From the NCBI GenBank assembly GCA_030690945.1, contig JAUYFM010000040.1, positions 1 to 56,795 on the forward strand: 56,795 nucleotides of DNA, read 5' to 3'. The position numbers were made by a program, and so were the translations under genes. Within the stretch, counting starts at the first letter, position 1, and each line of letters starts with the position of its first letter. This stretch comes from Smithellaceae bacterium (GTDB taxonomy: Bacteria; Desulfobacterota; Syntrophia; Syntrophales; Smithellaceae). The notes beneath the pieces are model-generated. The model saw only the letters and a program-made list of their open reading frames with translations. It was not told the origin of the DNA and ran no database searches. Positions 26,440 to 36,374 of this stretch are shown here, one piece after another.

Positions 26440-28304
26440 TGCATCGATTACTGGATGGACGGTTGAATGAAAAAATGCTGATGCTGGGCAATGAAGCCAT
26501 TGCCCGGGGAGCGCTGGAGGCGGGCGTTTCCTTTGCTGCGTCTTATCCCGGAACGCCTTCTTCCGAGATCGCTCTGCAGTTTTTTCAGATATCCCGGGAA
26601 AGCGACTTATATTTCGAATACAGCGCCAACGAGAAAGTGGCCCTGGAGGTGGCGGCCGGCGCCGCCATGTGCGGACTCAAGACGATGGTCAGCATGAAAC
26701 ATGTCGGCGTCAATGTAGCCTCCGACGCCCTGATGACGCTTGCCTATACCGGCATTACCGGCGCCCTGGTGCTGGTGGCAGCCGATGATCCATTCATGTT
26801 TTCCAGTCAGAACGAGCAGGACAGTCGTTACTACGCCAAACTGGGCAACCTGCCCATGCTGGAACCGTCCTCTGTAAACGAGGCCAAGGAAATGGCCAAG
26901 TACGCTTTTGATCTGTCGGAGAAACTTCAGTTGCCGATCATTTTGCGCACAACCACGCGTATCAACCACGCCAGCGGTGTAGTAACTCTGGGACACCTGC
27001 CGGAGAGAAAAACAAGAGGTTCCTTCATCAAGGATCCCTTTTCCTACGTCTGCATTCCTTCCGTCTCCCGTAACCTGCACCCGAAGCTTTTGGACAAGAT
27101 CGAAAAGGCCGCCGCCATATCCAATTCGAGTACCTGGAATAGAATTGAAGGCAATGGCCGGCTGGGGATCGTCTGCAACGGCGTCAGTTACGGTTACGTC
27201 AGCGATGCCCTGCAGGAATTTGGCATTGCCGATCAATTCCGCGTTCTGCGCGTCGGCTTTTCACATCCCTTCCCTGACGAGTTGGTATGCAACTTTCTGG
27301 CGGGTTGCGAAAAGGTGCTTGTCGTTGAAGAAGGCGAACCCTATATGGAAGATGCGGTCAGGAACTGTGCCCAGCAATACGGGCTGATGCTGCCAGTGAA
27401 CGGCAAGGGGGAAAGGCTTTTTTCCAGGCTCTATGAGTATGATCCTGCGGAAGTAAAGAAGGTGGTCGCTTCTTATTTTAATATTCCCCATCAACCTGCC
27501 CGGTCGATAGAAATCGAAGATTTGCCCGCCGTGCCGCCCCGGCCGCCAAACTTGTGTCCCGGGTGTCCCCATCGGGCAACCTATGTGGCTGTGCGAGCGG
27601 TTTTGGGGGACGAGGCTATCTACCCGACAGATATCGGATGTTACACACTCGGCCTGCTGCCTCCGCTGAGCATGGGTGATTTTCTTATCGCCATGGGCGC
27701 GGGCTTAGGCACAGCAGGCGGATTTGCGCGTGCTACCGGACGTAAAGTCGTCGCCTTTATTGGCGATTCCACCTTTTTCCACAGCGGTCTGTCGCCCCTG
27801 GCGAGCGCTGTGTTCAACAATCACGACTTTACCCTCGTGATTCTGGATAATGGCACCACGGCCATGACGGGGCATCAGCCCCACCCCGGAGCGAATATCC
27901 GTCATCTGGGCCTGCCTCTCAGCCCTTTATCCATCGAAGATGTCGTTGTGGGATTGGGAGTGCAAAAGGTAATCACCGTGAACCCCTTTCAATATCGTAA
28001 GACCCTTGAGGCGGTACAGGACGTTGCTGCATACCGGGGCGTATCGGTGCTGATTGCAAGAGCGGCGTGCCCCCTCTATGACCGGACAATTCCTGGTTTC
28101 AAGCGAAAAAGGCCTTTTTACGTCAACCATGAAAAGTGTCAAAATCATCGCGACTGTGTGACCAAGGTAGCCTGCCCCGCTTTCTACGTCGGCAATCAAG
28201 GGCTTGAAATTGATGCGGATCGCTGCACCGGTTGCGCTCTATGCGCGCAGATATGTCCGGAAAACGCCATCTCGCCAATACTCAATAAAGAGGTGACCTC
28301 ATGA
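26433..28304 (+). CDS. iorA: indolepyruvate:ferredoxin oxidoreductase alpha subunit
   Basis: 623 residues. A thiamine-diphosphate enzyme with the N-terminal pyrimidine-binding half (SYPGTPSSEIALQFFQ, SANEKVALEVAAGAA), the LCPGCPHRATYVAVRA motif near residue 370, the TPP/Mg motif GDSTFFHSG near 443 and a C-terminal [4Fe-4S] ferredoxin domain with a full CTGCALCAQICP set and a degenerate first set. It oxidises arylpyruvates (or other branched 2-oxoacids) to acyl-CoA with reduction of ferredoxin. It overlaps the carboxylase gene upstream and iorB downstream. Cytoplasmic. Confidence 0.93.
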   Translation: MLMHRLLDGRLNEKMLMLGNEAIARGALEAGVSFAASYPGTPSSEIALQFFQISRESDLYFEYSANEKVALEVAAGAAMCGLKTMVSMKHVGVNVASDALMTLAYTGITGALVLVAADDPFMFSSQNEQDSRYYAKLGNLPMLEPSSVNEAKEMAKYAFDLSEKLQLPIILRTTTRINHASGVVTLGHLPERKTRGSFIKDPFSYVCIPSVSRNLHPKLLDKIEKAAAISNSSTWNRIEGNGRLGIVCNGVSYGYVSDALQEFGIADQFRVLRVGFSHPFPDELVCNFLAGCEKVLVVEEGEPYMEDAVRNCAQQYGLMLPVNGKGERLFSRLYEYDPAEVKKVVASYFNIPHQPARSIEIEDLPAVPPRPPNLCPGCPHRATYVAVRAVLGDEAIYPTDIGCYTLGLLPPLSMGDFLIAMGAGLGTAGGFARATGRKVVAFIGDSTFFHSGLSPLASAVFNNHDFTLVILDNGTTAMTGHQPHPGANIRHLGLPLSPLSIEDVVVGLGVQKVITVNPFQYRKTLEAVQDVAAYRGVSVLIARAACPLYDRTIPGFKRKRPFYVNHEKCQNHRDCVTKVACPAFYVGNQGLEIDADRCTGCALCAQICPENAISPILNKEVTS

Positions 28305-28897
28305 AAACAACCCGTATCATGATAGTGGCGGTAGGCGGACAAGGGAATATCCTTGCGGCTCGCATCTTGGGCGAGGCGGCCGTCGCTGCGGGAATTGAAG
28401 TGCGCATGTCTGAATTTCACGGCATGGCGCAGCGTGGCGGCGTGGTGGAGTCCATGGTGCTGCTGGGTGACGGAAAGGGTTACTGTATTTCCGACGGCAA
28501 TGCGGATATCCTGCTTGGCTTCGAACCTTGCGAAACTATCCGCGCCGCAAAAAAGTGCGGCGCGGATTCGGTGGTCATCACCAATACGGCGACATTGCCG
28601 CCCTTTACCGTGGCTTTGGGAAAAGACCAATACCCGGATGTTGATAGTGCCACGACCTTACTATCTGGACGGGTAAAAAAGCTGATCGCCTTTGATGCCT
28701 CGTCACTGGCGTTAAGGGCCGGCTCTTCCCTCGTCCTGAATATGGTGATGCTCGGAGCGCTTGCCCAGAGCGGGGTTGTGAATCTGCCAACGGAACTGCT
28801 CCAGCGGATCATTCGGGAAAAAACGAAAAAAGAATTTGTCAATATGAACATAACAGCCTTCGAGTTCGGTATGCAAAAAGCAGCGGGCTGCTTATAG
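28301..28897 (+). CDS. iorB: indolepyruvate:ferredoxin oxidoreductase beta subunit
   Basis: 198 residues of the gamma-type 2-oxoacid oxidoreductase fold. The N-terminus has VAVGGQGNILAARILGEAA and the middle MSEFHGMAQRGGVVESMV, both signatures of IorB. No cluster motif is expected in this subunit. The start overlaps the iorA stop by 4 bases (ATGA). Together with IorA it forms the complete enzyme; reduced ferredoxin made here could be used by the hydrogenase encoded at 6157-11984. Confidence 0.93.
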   Translation: MKTTRIMIVAVGGQGNILAARILGEAAVAAGIEVRMSEFHGMAQRGGVVESMVLLGDGKGYCISDGNADILLGFEPCETIRAAKKCGADSVVITNTATLPPFTVALGKDQYPDVDSATTLLSGRVKKLIAFDASSLALRAGSSLVLNMVMLGALAQSGVVNLPTELLQRIIREKTKKEFVNMNITAFEFGMQKAAGCL

Positions 28898-28929
28898 TCG
28901 AATCAAGACTATTGGATTAGATTGAATTG

Positions 28930-30135
28930 ATGATGAAAAATACTATTTTGAAAAATGGAACGCCGGCCGTGCTTGCCTTGGAGGATGGGCGTATTTTTGC
29001 CTGCCGGTCATTCACCGGTCACGGAGAAGCCGCGGGCGAGATTGTCTTCAACACCAGTATGACCGGATACCAGGAGATATTGACTGATCCGTCCTACTGC
29101 GGTCAAATGGTGACGATGACCTATCCGCTGATCGGCAATTATGGCGTTGCCCCTGAAGACATGGAATCCGACCAAATCCATGCGCAAGCTCTTCTGGTTA
29201 AAGAATATCAGCCGGAACCCAGTAATCACCGCAGCGCCGAAACGCTTGCCGGTTTTCTCAGGCGGCATGGCATCATGGGCATTGAGGCGCTGGACACCAG
29301 GGCGTTGACTTTACATATCCGCAAATCAGGCGCAATGCGCGCTTTTGTATCCACACTTGAGTTTGACCCGCAAACTTGTGTGAATAGAGCGCGGGCCATT
29401 CCGACCATGCAGGGCCGGAATCTGACCGGCGCTGCATCAACTGTGACGCCATACCGCTGGCAGGGCGGACAAAAAAACTTATTATCTTTGACGGATCTAT
29501 CTCTCGATGAGTGCGTCTGGCAATTCAAGGGAAACAGGCCATACGTCGTGGCGTTTGATTTCGGCATCAAACACAATATCCTCAGAAGCCTGGAAGCGAC
29601 CGGTTTCGAAGTGATCGTTATCCCTGCGGCCACTGATGCCAAGACCGTTCGGGCCATTGCGCCGGACGGCATCTTCCTGTCCAACGGTCCCGGCGATCCC
29701 GAACCGGCAGTTGCCGCCGTGAACACGATAAAAGACTTAATCGGTTTTCGCCCCATGTTCGGCATCTGTCTGGGGCACCAGCTCATGGCTCTGGCGCTGG
29801 GTGGCAAAACCTACAAGCTGAAATTCGGCCACCACGGCGGCAATCAGCCGGTCATTAACGTGGCCACCGGCAAGGTGGATATCACATCGCAGAATCATGG
29901 ATTCGCCGTCGATGCGGAAAGCCTGAATCAGAGCGATATCGAAATCACGCACCTGAATCTGAATGACCGCACCGTGGAAGGATTCCGTCACAGGCGATGG
30001 CCTTTGTTCGCTGTGCAATATCATCCGGAAGCCGCGCCGGGTCCGCACGATTCCGGTTACCTATTTTCAGAGTTTAAAAATATGATAACAGCATTTTGTA
30101 ATGAAAAGGAGAGCTTTTATGTACAGAACAATTGA
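28930..30135 (+). CDS. carA: carbamoyl-phosphate synthase small subunit CarA
   Basis: 401 residues. The N-terminal CPSase domain has GEIVFNTSMTGYQEILTDPSY near residue 37, and the class I glutamine amidotransferase domain has FGICLGHQL with the nucleophilic Cys near residue 278 and YHPEAAPGP with the catalytic His/Glu near 362. It supplies ammonia to CarB for carbamoyl phosphate (pyrimidines, arginine). ATG 28930 or 28933 is preferred over a TTG at 28927. The 3' end runs 17 bases into the next gene, and carB lies 3 kb away, separated by por genes. Confidence 0.94.
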   Translation: MMKNTILKNGTPAVLALEDGRIFACRSFTGHGEAAGEIVFNTSMTGYQEILTDPSYCGQMVTMTYPLIGNYGVAPEDMESDQIHAQALLVKEYQPEPSNHRSAETLAGFLRRHGIMGIEALDTRALTLHIRKSGAMRAFVSTLEFDPQTCVNRARAIPTMQGRNLTGAASTVTPYRWQGGQKNLLSLTDLSLDECVWQFKGNRPYVVAFDFGIKHNILRSLEATGFEVIVIPAATDAKTVRAIAPDGIFLSNGPGDPEPAVAAVNTIKDLIGFRPMFGICLGHQLMALALGGKTYKLKFGHHGGNQPVINVATGKVDITSQNHGFAVDAESLNQSDIEITHLNLNDRTVEGFRHRRWPLFAVQYHPEAAPGPHDSGYLFSEFKNMITAFCNEKESFYVQNN

Positions 30136-30694
30136 AATCCGTTGGCACGGTAGAGGCGGACAGGGAACCGTCACGGCGGCAAAAACCTTCGCCAACGCCT
30201 GCCTGCACAGCGGGCGATATATCCAGGCGTTTCCCGAGTATGGGCCGGAACGCTCCGGCGCCCCGTTGCAGGCGTATAATCGTATCAGCCCCAAAAAGCT
30301 GCAGCGGCATTGTCCCGTATCTCATCCCGACATCGTTGCCATCGTTGATGCAAGCCTGCTTAACTGGGTGGATGTCACAGCGGGCTTATGCAGCGAGGGG
30401 CTGTTTCTGGTCAACACGCCCAACCATTTTGAAACCATCAAAAAGAAACTTCAGCTCAAGCCCAAACAGAAGCTCTACTGCATTGACGCCTCCGGCATTG
30501 CACTGGCATCTTTCGGCCAGCCTTTCCCGAACTCTTCGATGGTTGGCGCGTTGGGTAAAATATCCGGACTTGTCGAGCTCGACGCACTGCTCAAGGACGT
30601 CGAAAACAGTTTCGGCAAGAAATTCTCCAAAAAAGTAGTCAGCGGGAATGTGGAAGCCGTCAGAAGAAGCTGGAACGAGGTGGCTGAAATATGA
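30119..30694 (+). CDS. porC: 2-oxoacid:ferredoxin oxidoreductase gamma subunit
   Basis: 191 residues with the gamma-subunit signature RWHGRGGQGTVTAAKTFA at the N-terminus and AFPEYGPERSGAPLQAYNRI near residue 40. Start ATG 30119 (MYRTIEI) lies behind AAAAGGAGAG; it overlaps the carA end, so translation is coupled. It is the first of four por genes in the order gamma-delta-alpha-beta, as in archaeal-type four-subunit enzymes. Substrate identity rests mainly on the beta subunit. Confidence 0.92.
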   Translation: MYRTIEIRWHGRGGQGTVTAAKTFANACLHSGRYIQAFPEYGPERSGAPLQAYNRISPKKLQRHCPVSHPDIVAIVDASLLNWVDVTAGLCSEGLFLVNTPNHFETIKKKLQLKPKQKLYCIDASGIALASFGQPFPNSSMVGALGKISGLVELDALLKDVENSFGKKFSKKVVSGNVEAVRRSWNEVAEI

Positions 30695-30987
30695 AGACAA
30701 AACTCATCAATCAATCAAACTGCCGCCCCGTTATCACCGAACCGGGAAACTCCGCCCTTTTGAAGACCGGAACATGGCGGACGCTTGAGCCTGTTTTAAA
30801 TAAAGAGCATTGCATCAACTGTCTTTTGTGCTGGCTTTACTGCCCCGACATGTCCGTGATCGTTCGCGACGGAAAGGTCGAGGGTTTTGATATGGACTAC
30901 TGCAAAGGCTGCGGCATCTGCGCTCTGGAGTGCCACGGGAAAAAGGGAGAAAAAGCGATCCTGATGCGCAAGGAGGAAAAAGAATGA
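30691..30987 (+). CDS. porD: 2-oxoacid:ferredoxin oxidoreductase delta subunit (2[4Fe-4S])
   Basis: 98 residues. A ferredoxin-like subunit with two cluster motifs, CINCLLCWLYCP near residue 39 and CKGCGICALECH near 70, so eight cysteines for two [4Fe-4S] clusters. It relays electrons from the thiamine site to external ferredoxin. Its start and stop overlap the neighbouring por genes by 4 bases each, which implies strict co-translation. Confidence 0.94.
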   Translation: MKTKLINQSNCRPVITEPGNSALLKTGTWRTLEPVLNKEHCINCLLCWLYCPDMSVIVRDGKVEGFDMDYCKGCGICALECHGKKGEKAILMRKEEKE

Positions 30988-32162
30988 AAAAAATGACAGC
31001 CGTAACCGGAAACGAAGCCCTGGCGGAAGCCTTAAGGCAGATCAATCCCGACGTGTGCGCGGCCTATCCGATCACCCCGCAGACGGATATGATGCAGCGT
31101 TTTTCGGATTTTGTCGCCGACGGCCTGGTGGACACGGAATTGATGCTGGTGGAAAGCGAACACAGCGCTATGAGCGCGTGCATCGGCGCATCCGCGGGGG
31201 GTGGACGAGTGGCCACCGCCACCAGCGGCCCTGGCCTCGCGCTCATGTGGGAAATGCTCTATGTGGCATCGGGCATGCGATGCCCTATCGTCATGCCGGT
31301 GATTAACCGCGCCTTGTCCGCGCCGCTCAACATTCACTGCGACCACTCCGACGCCATGGGCGCGAGGGATTCCGGCTGGATTCAACTGTGGTCGGAAAAC
31401 GCCCAGGAGGCCTACGATAATCTTATCATGGCTTTCCGCATCGCCGAACACGCCGATATCCGTCTGCCGGTCATGGTCTGCATGGACGGTTTCATCATCA
31501 GCCATTCCCTGGGGGTCATGGAATTTCTGGCCGACGATGTCGTAAGAAAGTTTGTGGGGGATTTTACCCCGCAGGATGCCCTGCTGGATATCGGTCGCCC
31601 CGTCAGCTACGGGCCGCTTATTGTCACCGACCAGTACCACGAATACAAAAAGGCGCAAAACGACATCATGAGTTCCGTCTTTGACGTGGCAGCCGATGTC
31701 GCGACGGCGTTCGAAAACATCTCCGGCCGGCACTACGGTCTTTTTGAGACCTATAAGCTCGAGGATGCCGAGATTGGCATCGTGGTGTTGAATTCAGCGG
31801 CCGGCACCTGTAAGGATATGATCGACGAGGCCCGCGAAGACGGCGTCAAAATCGGTCTTTTAAAACCCCGGCTCTTCCGGCCATTTCCCTACGGTCCCAT
31901 CGGCGACGCCTTGGAGCATCTCAAGGTGATCTGCGTTCTGGATAGATCGGATTCCTTCGGCGCCTTCGCGCCGTTATTTTCCGAAATCGCGGCAAGCCTC
32001 TATCCCCGTGCCAACCGTCCGTTTTTAATCAACCGGATTTACGGATTGGGCGGCCGCGATTTCATGCCGGAACATGTCGCCTCGGTGATCAACGAGATGA
32101 TTGAAATCACCGGACACAAAACAACCGTTTTGCCGAAAAAGTACATCAGCTTGCGGCAATAA
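30984..32162 (+). CDS. porA: 2-oxoacid:ferredoxin oxidoreductase alpha subunit
   Basis: 392 residues. The N-terminal pyrimidine-binding domain has MTAVTGNEALAEALRQINP and AAYPITPQTDMMQRFSDF near residue 26, then SEHSAMSACIGASAGGGRV near 56 and TATSGPGLALMWEML. The C-terminal domains include FGAFAPLF. Start ATG 30984 lies 8 bases after AAGGAGG; an earlier in-frame start inside porD is rejected. It overlaps porD by 4 bases. This subunit binds the 2-oxoacid with PorB. Confidence 0.94.
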   Translation: MKKMTAVTGNEALAEALRQINPDVCAAYPITPQTDMMQRFSDFVADGLVDTELMLVESEHSAMSACIGASAGGGRVATATSGPGLALMWEMLYVASGMRCPIVMPVINRALSAPLNIHCDHSDAMGARDSGWIQLWSENAQEAYDNLIMAFRIAEHADIRLPVMVCMDGFIISHSLGVMEFLADDVVRKFVGDFTPQDALLDIGRPVSYGPLIVTDQYHEYKKAQNDIMSSVFDVAADVATAFENISGRHYGLFETYKLEDAEIGIVVLNSAAGTCKDMIDEAREDGVKIGLLKPRLFRPFPYGPIGDALEHLKVICVLDRSDSFGAFAPLFSEIAASLYPRANRPFLINRIYGLGGRDFMPEHVASVINEMIEITGHKTTVLPKKYISLRQ

Positions 32163-32186
32163 CTTTGAAGACCGCAAAGGAGCATT

Positions 32187-33137
32187 ATGACCACATCGCT
32201 TAAATTAAAAGATCTTTCTAAAAAAGAAATGCTGCTGGCCCCGGGGCACCGGATGTGCCAGGGCTGCGGCGCAGCCATCGTCGTCAAGATGGTCTTGCTG
32301 GCCATCGACAAGCCGGTGGTGGCCTGCTCACCGACCGGCTGCCTGGAAGTCACCACCTGTATCTCCGATTACACGGCCTGGAAAATTCCCTGGATTCATT
32401 CGGCCTTTGAAAACGCCGCCGCCACGATGGCCGGTGTAGAAACCATGTACCGCGCCTTGAAAAAACGGGGAAAGATATCACAAGATATCTCTTTCGTCGT
32501 CTTCGCGGGCGACGGAGGAACTTACGACATCGGCCTGCAGAGCCTGTCCGGCGCGATGGAGCGCGGGCATGACATGCTCTATATCTGCTATGACAACGGC
32601 GCTTACATGAACACGGGCACGCAACGCTCGGGCGCGACGCCTTTCGGCGCATCGACAACCACTTCGCCCGCCGGAAGTTCGGTGCCGGGCAAAATGCAGC
32701 ACCGCAAGGACATCACCCGGATCATGGCAGCCCACAACATCCCTTATGTAGCCCAGGCCTCGCCAAGTCATCATCTGGATCTGATGCGCAAGATTCAAAA
32801 AGCCATGTCGATTTCAGGCCCCAAGTTCATCAACATCCTTTCACCCTGCCATCGTGGGTGGCGCTCGAAATCCGACGACGCCATCGCCCTGTCGCGCCTG
32901 GCGGTGAACACTTGCTACTGGCCGCTTTTTGAGATGGACAACGGAAAGACCCAGCTTACGCATACCCCGAAGGAAAAACTTCCGCTGAAAGACTTTCTGC
33001 GACCTCAGGGACGGTTTGCCCATCTGTTCCGGCCGGAAAATGAGTGGATCATTGAGCAATCGCAAACACAAATCGACGCGGACTGGAACGCCATGATTGG
33101 CGCAGGCGCAGGCGCATCCGGCGTTATTGAAGAGTAG
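32187..33137 (+). CDS. porB: pyruvate-type ferredoxin oxidoreductase beta subunit
   Basis: 316 residues. The thiamine-diphosphate-binding subunit with [12 protein letters not shown] near residue 28, CSPTGCLEV near 47, the Mg-binding segment [18 protein letters not shown] near 107 and [20 protein letters not shown] near 134. The last motif is typical of pyruvate synthases, so acetyl-CoA/pyruvate interconversion with ferredoxin is the most likely reaction; a branched-chain 2-oxoacid enzyme cannot be excluded. It starts 24 bases after porA and ends 2 bases before carB. Confidence 0.93.
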   Translation: MTTSLKLKDLSKKEMLLAPGHRMCQGCGAAIVVKMVLLAIDKPVVACSPTGCLEVTTCISDYTAWKIPWIHSAFENAAATMAGVETMYRALKKRGKISQDISFVVFAGDGGTYDIGLQSLSGAMERGHDMLYICYDNGAYMNTGTQRSGATPFGASTTTSPAGSSVPGKMQHRKDITRIMAAHNIPYVAQASPSHHLDLMRKIQKAMSISGPKFINILSPCHRGWRSKSDDAIALSRLAVNTCYWPLFEMDNGKTQLTHTPKEKLPLKDFLRPQGRFAHLFRPENEWIIEQSQTQIDADWNAMIGAGAGASGVIEE

Positions 33138-33139
33138 CC

Positions 33140-36100
33140 ATGCCCCGACGAGACGACATACATAAAATTCTGATCATCGGCGCGGGCCCCATTGTCATCG
33201 GCCAGGGCTGCGAGTTCGACTACTCCGGCACCCAGGCCTGCAAGGTTCTGAAAGCTGAAGGCTATGAGGTGGTGCTGGTCAACAGCAATCCCGCCACCAT
33301 CATGACCGATCCTGAAATGGCGGACCACACGTATATTGAACCGGTGACGGCGGACGTGGTGGCGGCGATCATCGCCAAAGAGCGTCCCGACGCCTTGCTG
33401 CCCACGCTGGGCGGACAGACCGGCCTCAACACCGCCATCGAACTCGATCAAATGGGCGCCTTGAGCACTTTTAATGTCGAACTCATCGGCGCGTCTCTTG
33501 CGGCAATCCACAAGGCCGAAGACCGCGAGCTTTTCCGCCAGGCCATGTCGCGCATCGGACTGCGCATGGCCAAAAGCAGCATCGCCACAACTCTGCCGGA
33601 AGCACAGGAAGCCGCCATCCGGCTGGGCTTTCCCGTCATCATCCGGCCGGCTTTCACGTTGGGGGGCACCGGCGGCGGCGTGGCCTACAACCCAGAAGAG
33701 CTCAACACGATTGCCGCCTGCGGACTGGACGCCAGTCTGATCGGACAGGTGCTCATCGAAGAATCTGTTTTAGGTTGGAAAGAGTTCGAACTGGAGGTGA
33801 TGCGGGATAAAAACGACAATGTGGTTATTATCTGCTCCATTGAAAATTTAGACCCCATGGGCGTGCACACCGGCGACAGCATCACTGTAGCCCCGGCACA
33901 AACCCTTTCCGACCGCGAATATCAGCAGATGCGCGACGCCGCCATCGCCATCATGCGCGAGATCGGCGTGGATACAGGCGGCTCCAATGTGCAGTTTGCC
34001 GTGAATCCTCAAAACGGGGAGATGCTCGTCGTTGAAATGAATCCGCGCGTGTCGCGAAGTTCGGCTCTGGCCTCCAAGGCCACCGGCTTCCCGATTGCCA
34101 AGATCGCCGCGTTGCTGGCCGTCGGCTATACCCTCGATGAAATCAAAAACGATATCACCGGACAAACGATGGCCGCGTTCGAACCAGCGCTGGATTATTG
34201 TGTTGTGAAGGCGCCACGATTTACGTTTGAGAAGTTTCCGGAAACCCGCGACGAATTGACCACCGCCATGAAATCGGTCGGCGAGGCCATGGCCATGGGC
34301 AGAACCTTCAAAGAGGCTCTGCAGAAATGCCTGCGGTCGCTGGAAACCGGACGCTTCGGTCTGGGCGCCGATGGACATTCAAACCAAACGTTCAGTTTAG
34401 ATGAAATCAAACAAAGGTTGACCACGCCCAATTCCCTTCGTATTTTTTATCTGCGTCACGCTTTTATAGCGGGACTGTCCGTGGAAAAAATCCATGCTCT
34501 AACGCGGATTGATCCATGGTTTTTAAATCAAATTCAGCAGATCGTTTTGCTTGAGCAGGAAATAGCCACAGCGCCCAAACCCTTAGCTGCGGCAGTCCTG
34601 AAACAGGCCAAGTCCTGGGGATTTTCAGACCGGCAAATCGCACATCTTTCCTTCGACACCGAAGACGGCATTGCATCTCAGCGCAAGGCCCTGGGCATCC
34701 GGCCAACCTATAAAATCGTGGACACCTGCGCCGCTGAATTTGAAGCCTGTACGCCCTACTACTACTCCACCTACGAGTCGGAATGCGAAGCCAGAATCAC
34801 CGACAGGAAAAAAGTGATGATCATCGGCGGCGGCCCCAACCGGATCGGTCAGGGCATTGAATTCGACTACTGCTGCGTTCATGCCGCTTTTGCTCTGGCC
34901 GAAGAAGACATCGAAAGCATCATGGTCAACAGCAATCCGGAAACCGTGAGCACCGATTATGACACGTCCGACAAGCTCTATTTCGAACCGTTAACGAAAG
35001 AAGACGTGTTGCACATTGTGGAATTGGAAAAGCCCATGGGCGTCATCGTCCAATTCGGGGGACAAACACCTCTAAACCTGTGCATGCCTCTGCACTTGGC
35101 CGGCGTTCCCATTCTTGGAACCCATCCGGAGAATATCAGCAAGGCGGAGGATCGCGCGCGCTTCCAGGGCATGTTGAAGAAATTGGGATTGACACAGCCC
35201 GACAATGATACGGCCTCAACGATTAGCGAAGCCGCCACCGCTGCGGCGGCCATCGGTTATCCTGTGATCGTGCGTCCCTCCTTTGTTCTCGGCGGCCGCG
35301 CCATGAAAATTGTTTATGACCCAAGCGAGCTGGAAACTTTCATCAAACTTGCATTGGAGGCTTCTCCGGATCATCCGGTGCTCATCGACAAGTTTCTGGA
35401 AGACGCGCTGGAGGTGGACGTGGACGCCGTATCGGACGGCAAGACAACCCTGATCGGCGGCATCATGGAGCATATCGAGGCCGCCGGAATTCATTCCGGC
35501 GATTCGGCATGCGTTCTGCCCCCGCAGAGTTTAAGTCCGAAAATGATCGCCGAAATTATCAGCGCGACCAAAGCCATGGCTTCCGAACTCCGGATCATCG
35601 GCTTGATGAATGTCCAGTATGCCATCCGGGAAGGCAAGCTGTATGTGCTGGAAGTCAATCCCCGCGCATCACGCACCGTCCCCTTTGTCAGCAAAGCCAC
35701 CGGAGTTCCGCTGGCCAAACTGGCCACAAAGGTCATGCTGGGACGGTCGCTCGCCGAGTTGGGATTTGATTGCGATTTGCCTTTTCCAACGCACGTAAGC
35801 GTTAAGGAATCAGCGCTGCCCTTTAAAAAGTTTCCCGGTGCGGACGTGCTTTTGGGCCCGGAAATGAAATCCACAGGCGAAGTCATGGGCATTGCCGATG
35901 ACTTTGGCACTGCTTACGCCAAAGCACAGTTGGGTATCGGCCAGAGGCTACCGGTTACCGGTGCTGTGTTTATCAGCGTCGCGGATAAACACAAACCCGC
36001 AGTTAAGGAGATTGCAGCTTCGTTTCAATCGTTGGGGTTTCAGGTATTGGCCACAAGTGGCACCGCCCTGTTTTTGACCGAGCAAGGCATCCCTTGTCAA

Positions 36101-36367
36101 AGCATCCATAAGGTTTCTTCGGGCAGGCCGCACATCGTTGACTTCATTAAGAATAAGACCGTACAGGTGATCGTGAATACCGGTTACGGCCGCAGCCCAT
36201 CGCGGGATGGATTTGCGATTCGCCAGGCGGCGCTGGGTTTTAATATCCCTTATACGACGACCATGGCAGGCGCGCAGGCCATGTGCCGGGCAATCGAAAA
36301 ATTAAAAAAGGGCGAATTGTCTGTAAGTTCTCTACAGGCCTACTATGCCCAACAAGCCATTGAATAG
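33140..36367 (+). CDS. carB: carbamoyl-phosphate synthase large subunit CarB
   Basis: 1075 residues with the full duplicated architecture. The first ATP-grasp half ([37 protein letters not shown]) is followed by an oligomerisation linker, then a second half ([18 protein letters not shown] near residue 556, [18 protein letters not shown] near 837). A C-terminal MGS-like allosteric domain starts near residue 940. The length is normal. It forms carbamoyl phosphate from bicarbonate, ATP and CarA-derived ammonia. It begins 2 bases after porB, so carA, por and carB are one transcript. The allosteric domain suggests control by nucleotides such as UMP or IMP. Confidence 0.96.
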   Translation: MPRRDDIHKILIIGAGPIVIGQGCEFDYSGTQACKVLKAEGYEVVLVNSNPATIMTDPEMADHTYIEPVTADVVAAIIAKERPDALLPTLGGQTGLNTAIELDQMGALSTFNVELIGASLAAIHKAEDRELFRQAMSRIGLRMAKSSIATTLPEAQEAAIRLGFPVIIRPAFTLGGTGGGVAYNPEELNTIAACGLDASLIGQVLIEESVLGWKEFELEVMRDKNDNVVIICSIENLDPMGVHTGDSITVAPAQTLSDREYQQMRDAAIAIMREIGVDTGGSNVQFAVNPQNGEMLVVEMNPRVSRSSALASKATGFPIAKIAALLAVGYTLDEIKNDITGQTMAAFEPALDYCVVKAPRFTFEKFPETRDELTTAMKSVGEAMAMGRTFKEALQKCLRSLETGRFGLGADGHSNQTFSLDEIKQRLTTPNSLRIFYLRHAFIAGLSVEKIHALTRIDPWFLNQIQQIVLLEQEIATAPKPLAAAVLKQAKSWGFSDRQIAHLSFDTEDGIASQRKALGIRPTYKIVDTCAAEFEACTPYYYSTYESECEARITDRKKVMIIGGGPNRIGQGIEFDYCCVHAAFALAEEDIESIMVNSNPETVSTDYDTSDKLYFEPLTKEDVLHIVELEKPMGVIVQFGGQTPLNLCMPLHLAGVPILGTHPENISKAEDRARFQGMLKKLGLTQPDNDTASTISEAATAAAAIGYPVIVRPSFVLGGRAMKIVYDPSELETFIKLALEASPDHPVLIDKFLEDALEVDVDAVSDGKTTLIGGIMEHIEAAGIHSGDSACVLPPQSLSPKMIAEIISATKAMASELRIIGLMNVQYAIREGKLYVLEVNPRASRTVPFVSKATGVPLAKLATKVMLGRSLAELGFDCDLPFPTHVSVKESALPFKKFPGADVLLGPEMKSTGEVMGIADDFGTAYAKAQLGIGQRLPVTGAVFISVADKHKPAVKEIAASFQSLGFQVLATSGTALFLTEQGIPCQSIHKVSSGRPHIVDFIKNKTVQVIVNTGYGRSPSRDGFAIRQAALGFNIPYTTTMAGAQAMCRAIEKLKKGELSVSSLQAYYAQQAIE

Positions 36368-36374
36368 GTGAGCT

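Noticed and set aside
30132-30638. 168-codon plus-strand frame within porC
   Set aside because: Overlaps porC in another frame; its Ser/Arg/Pro-rich translation looks like a shadow of a G+C-biased gene.
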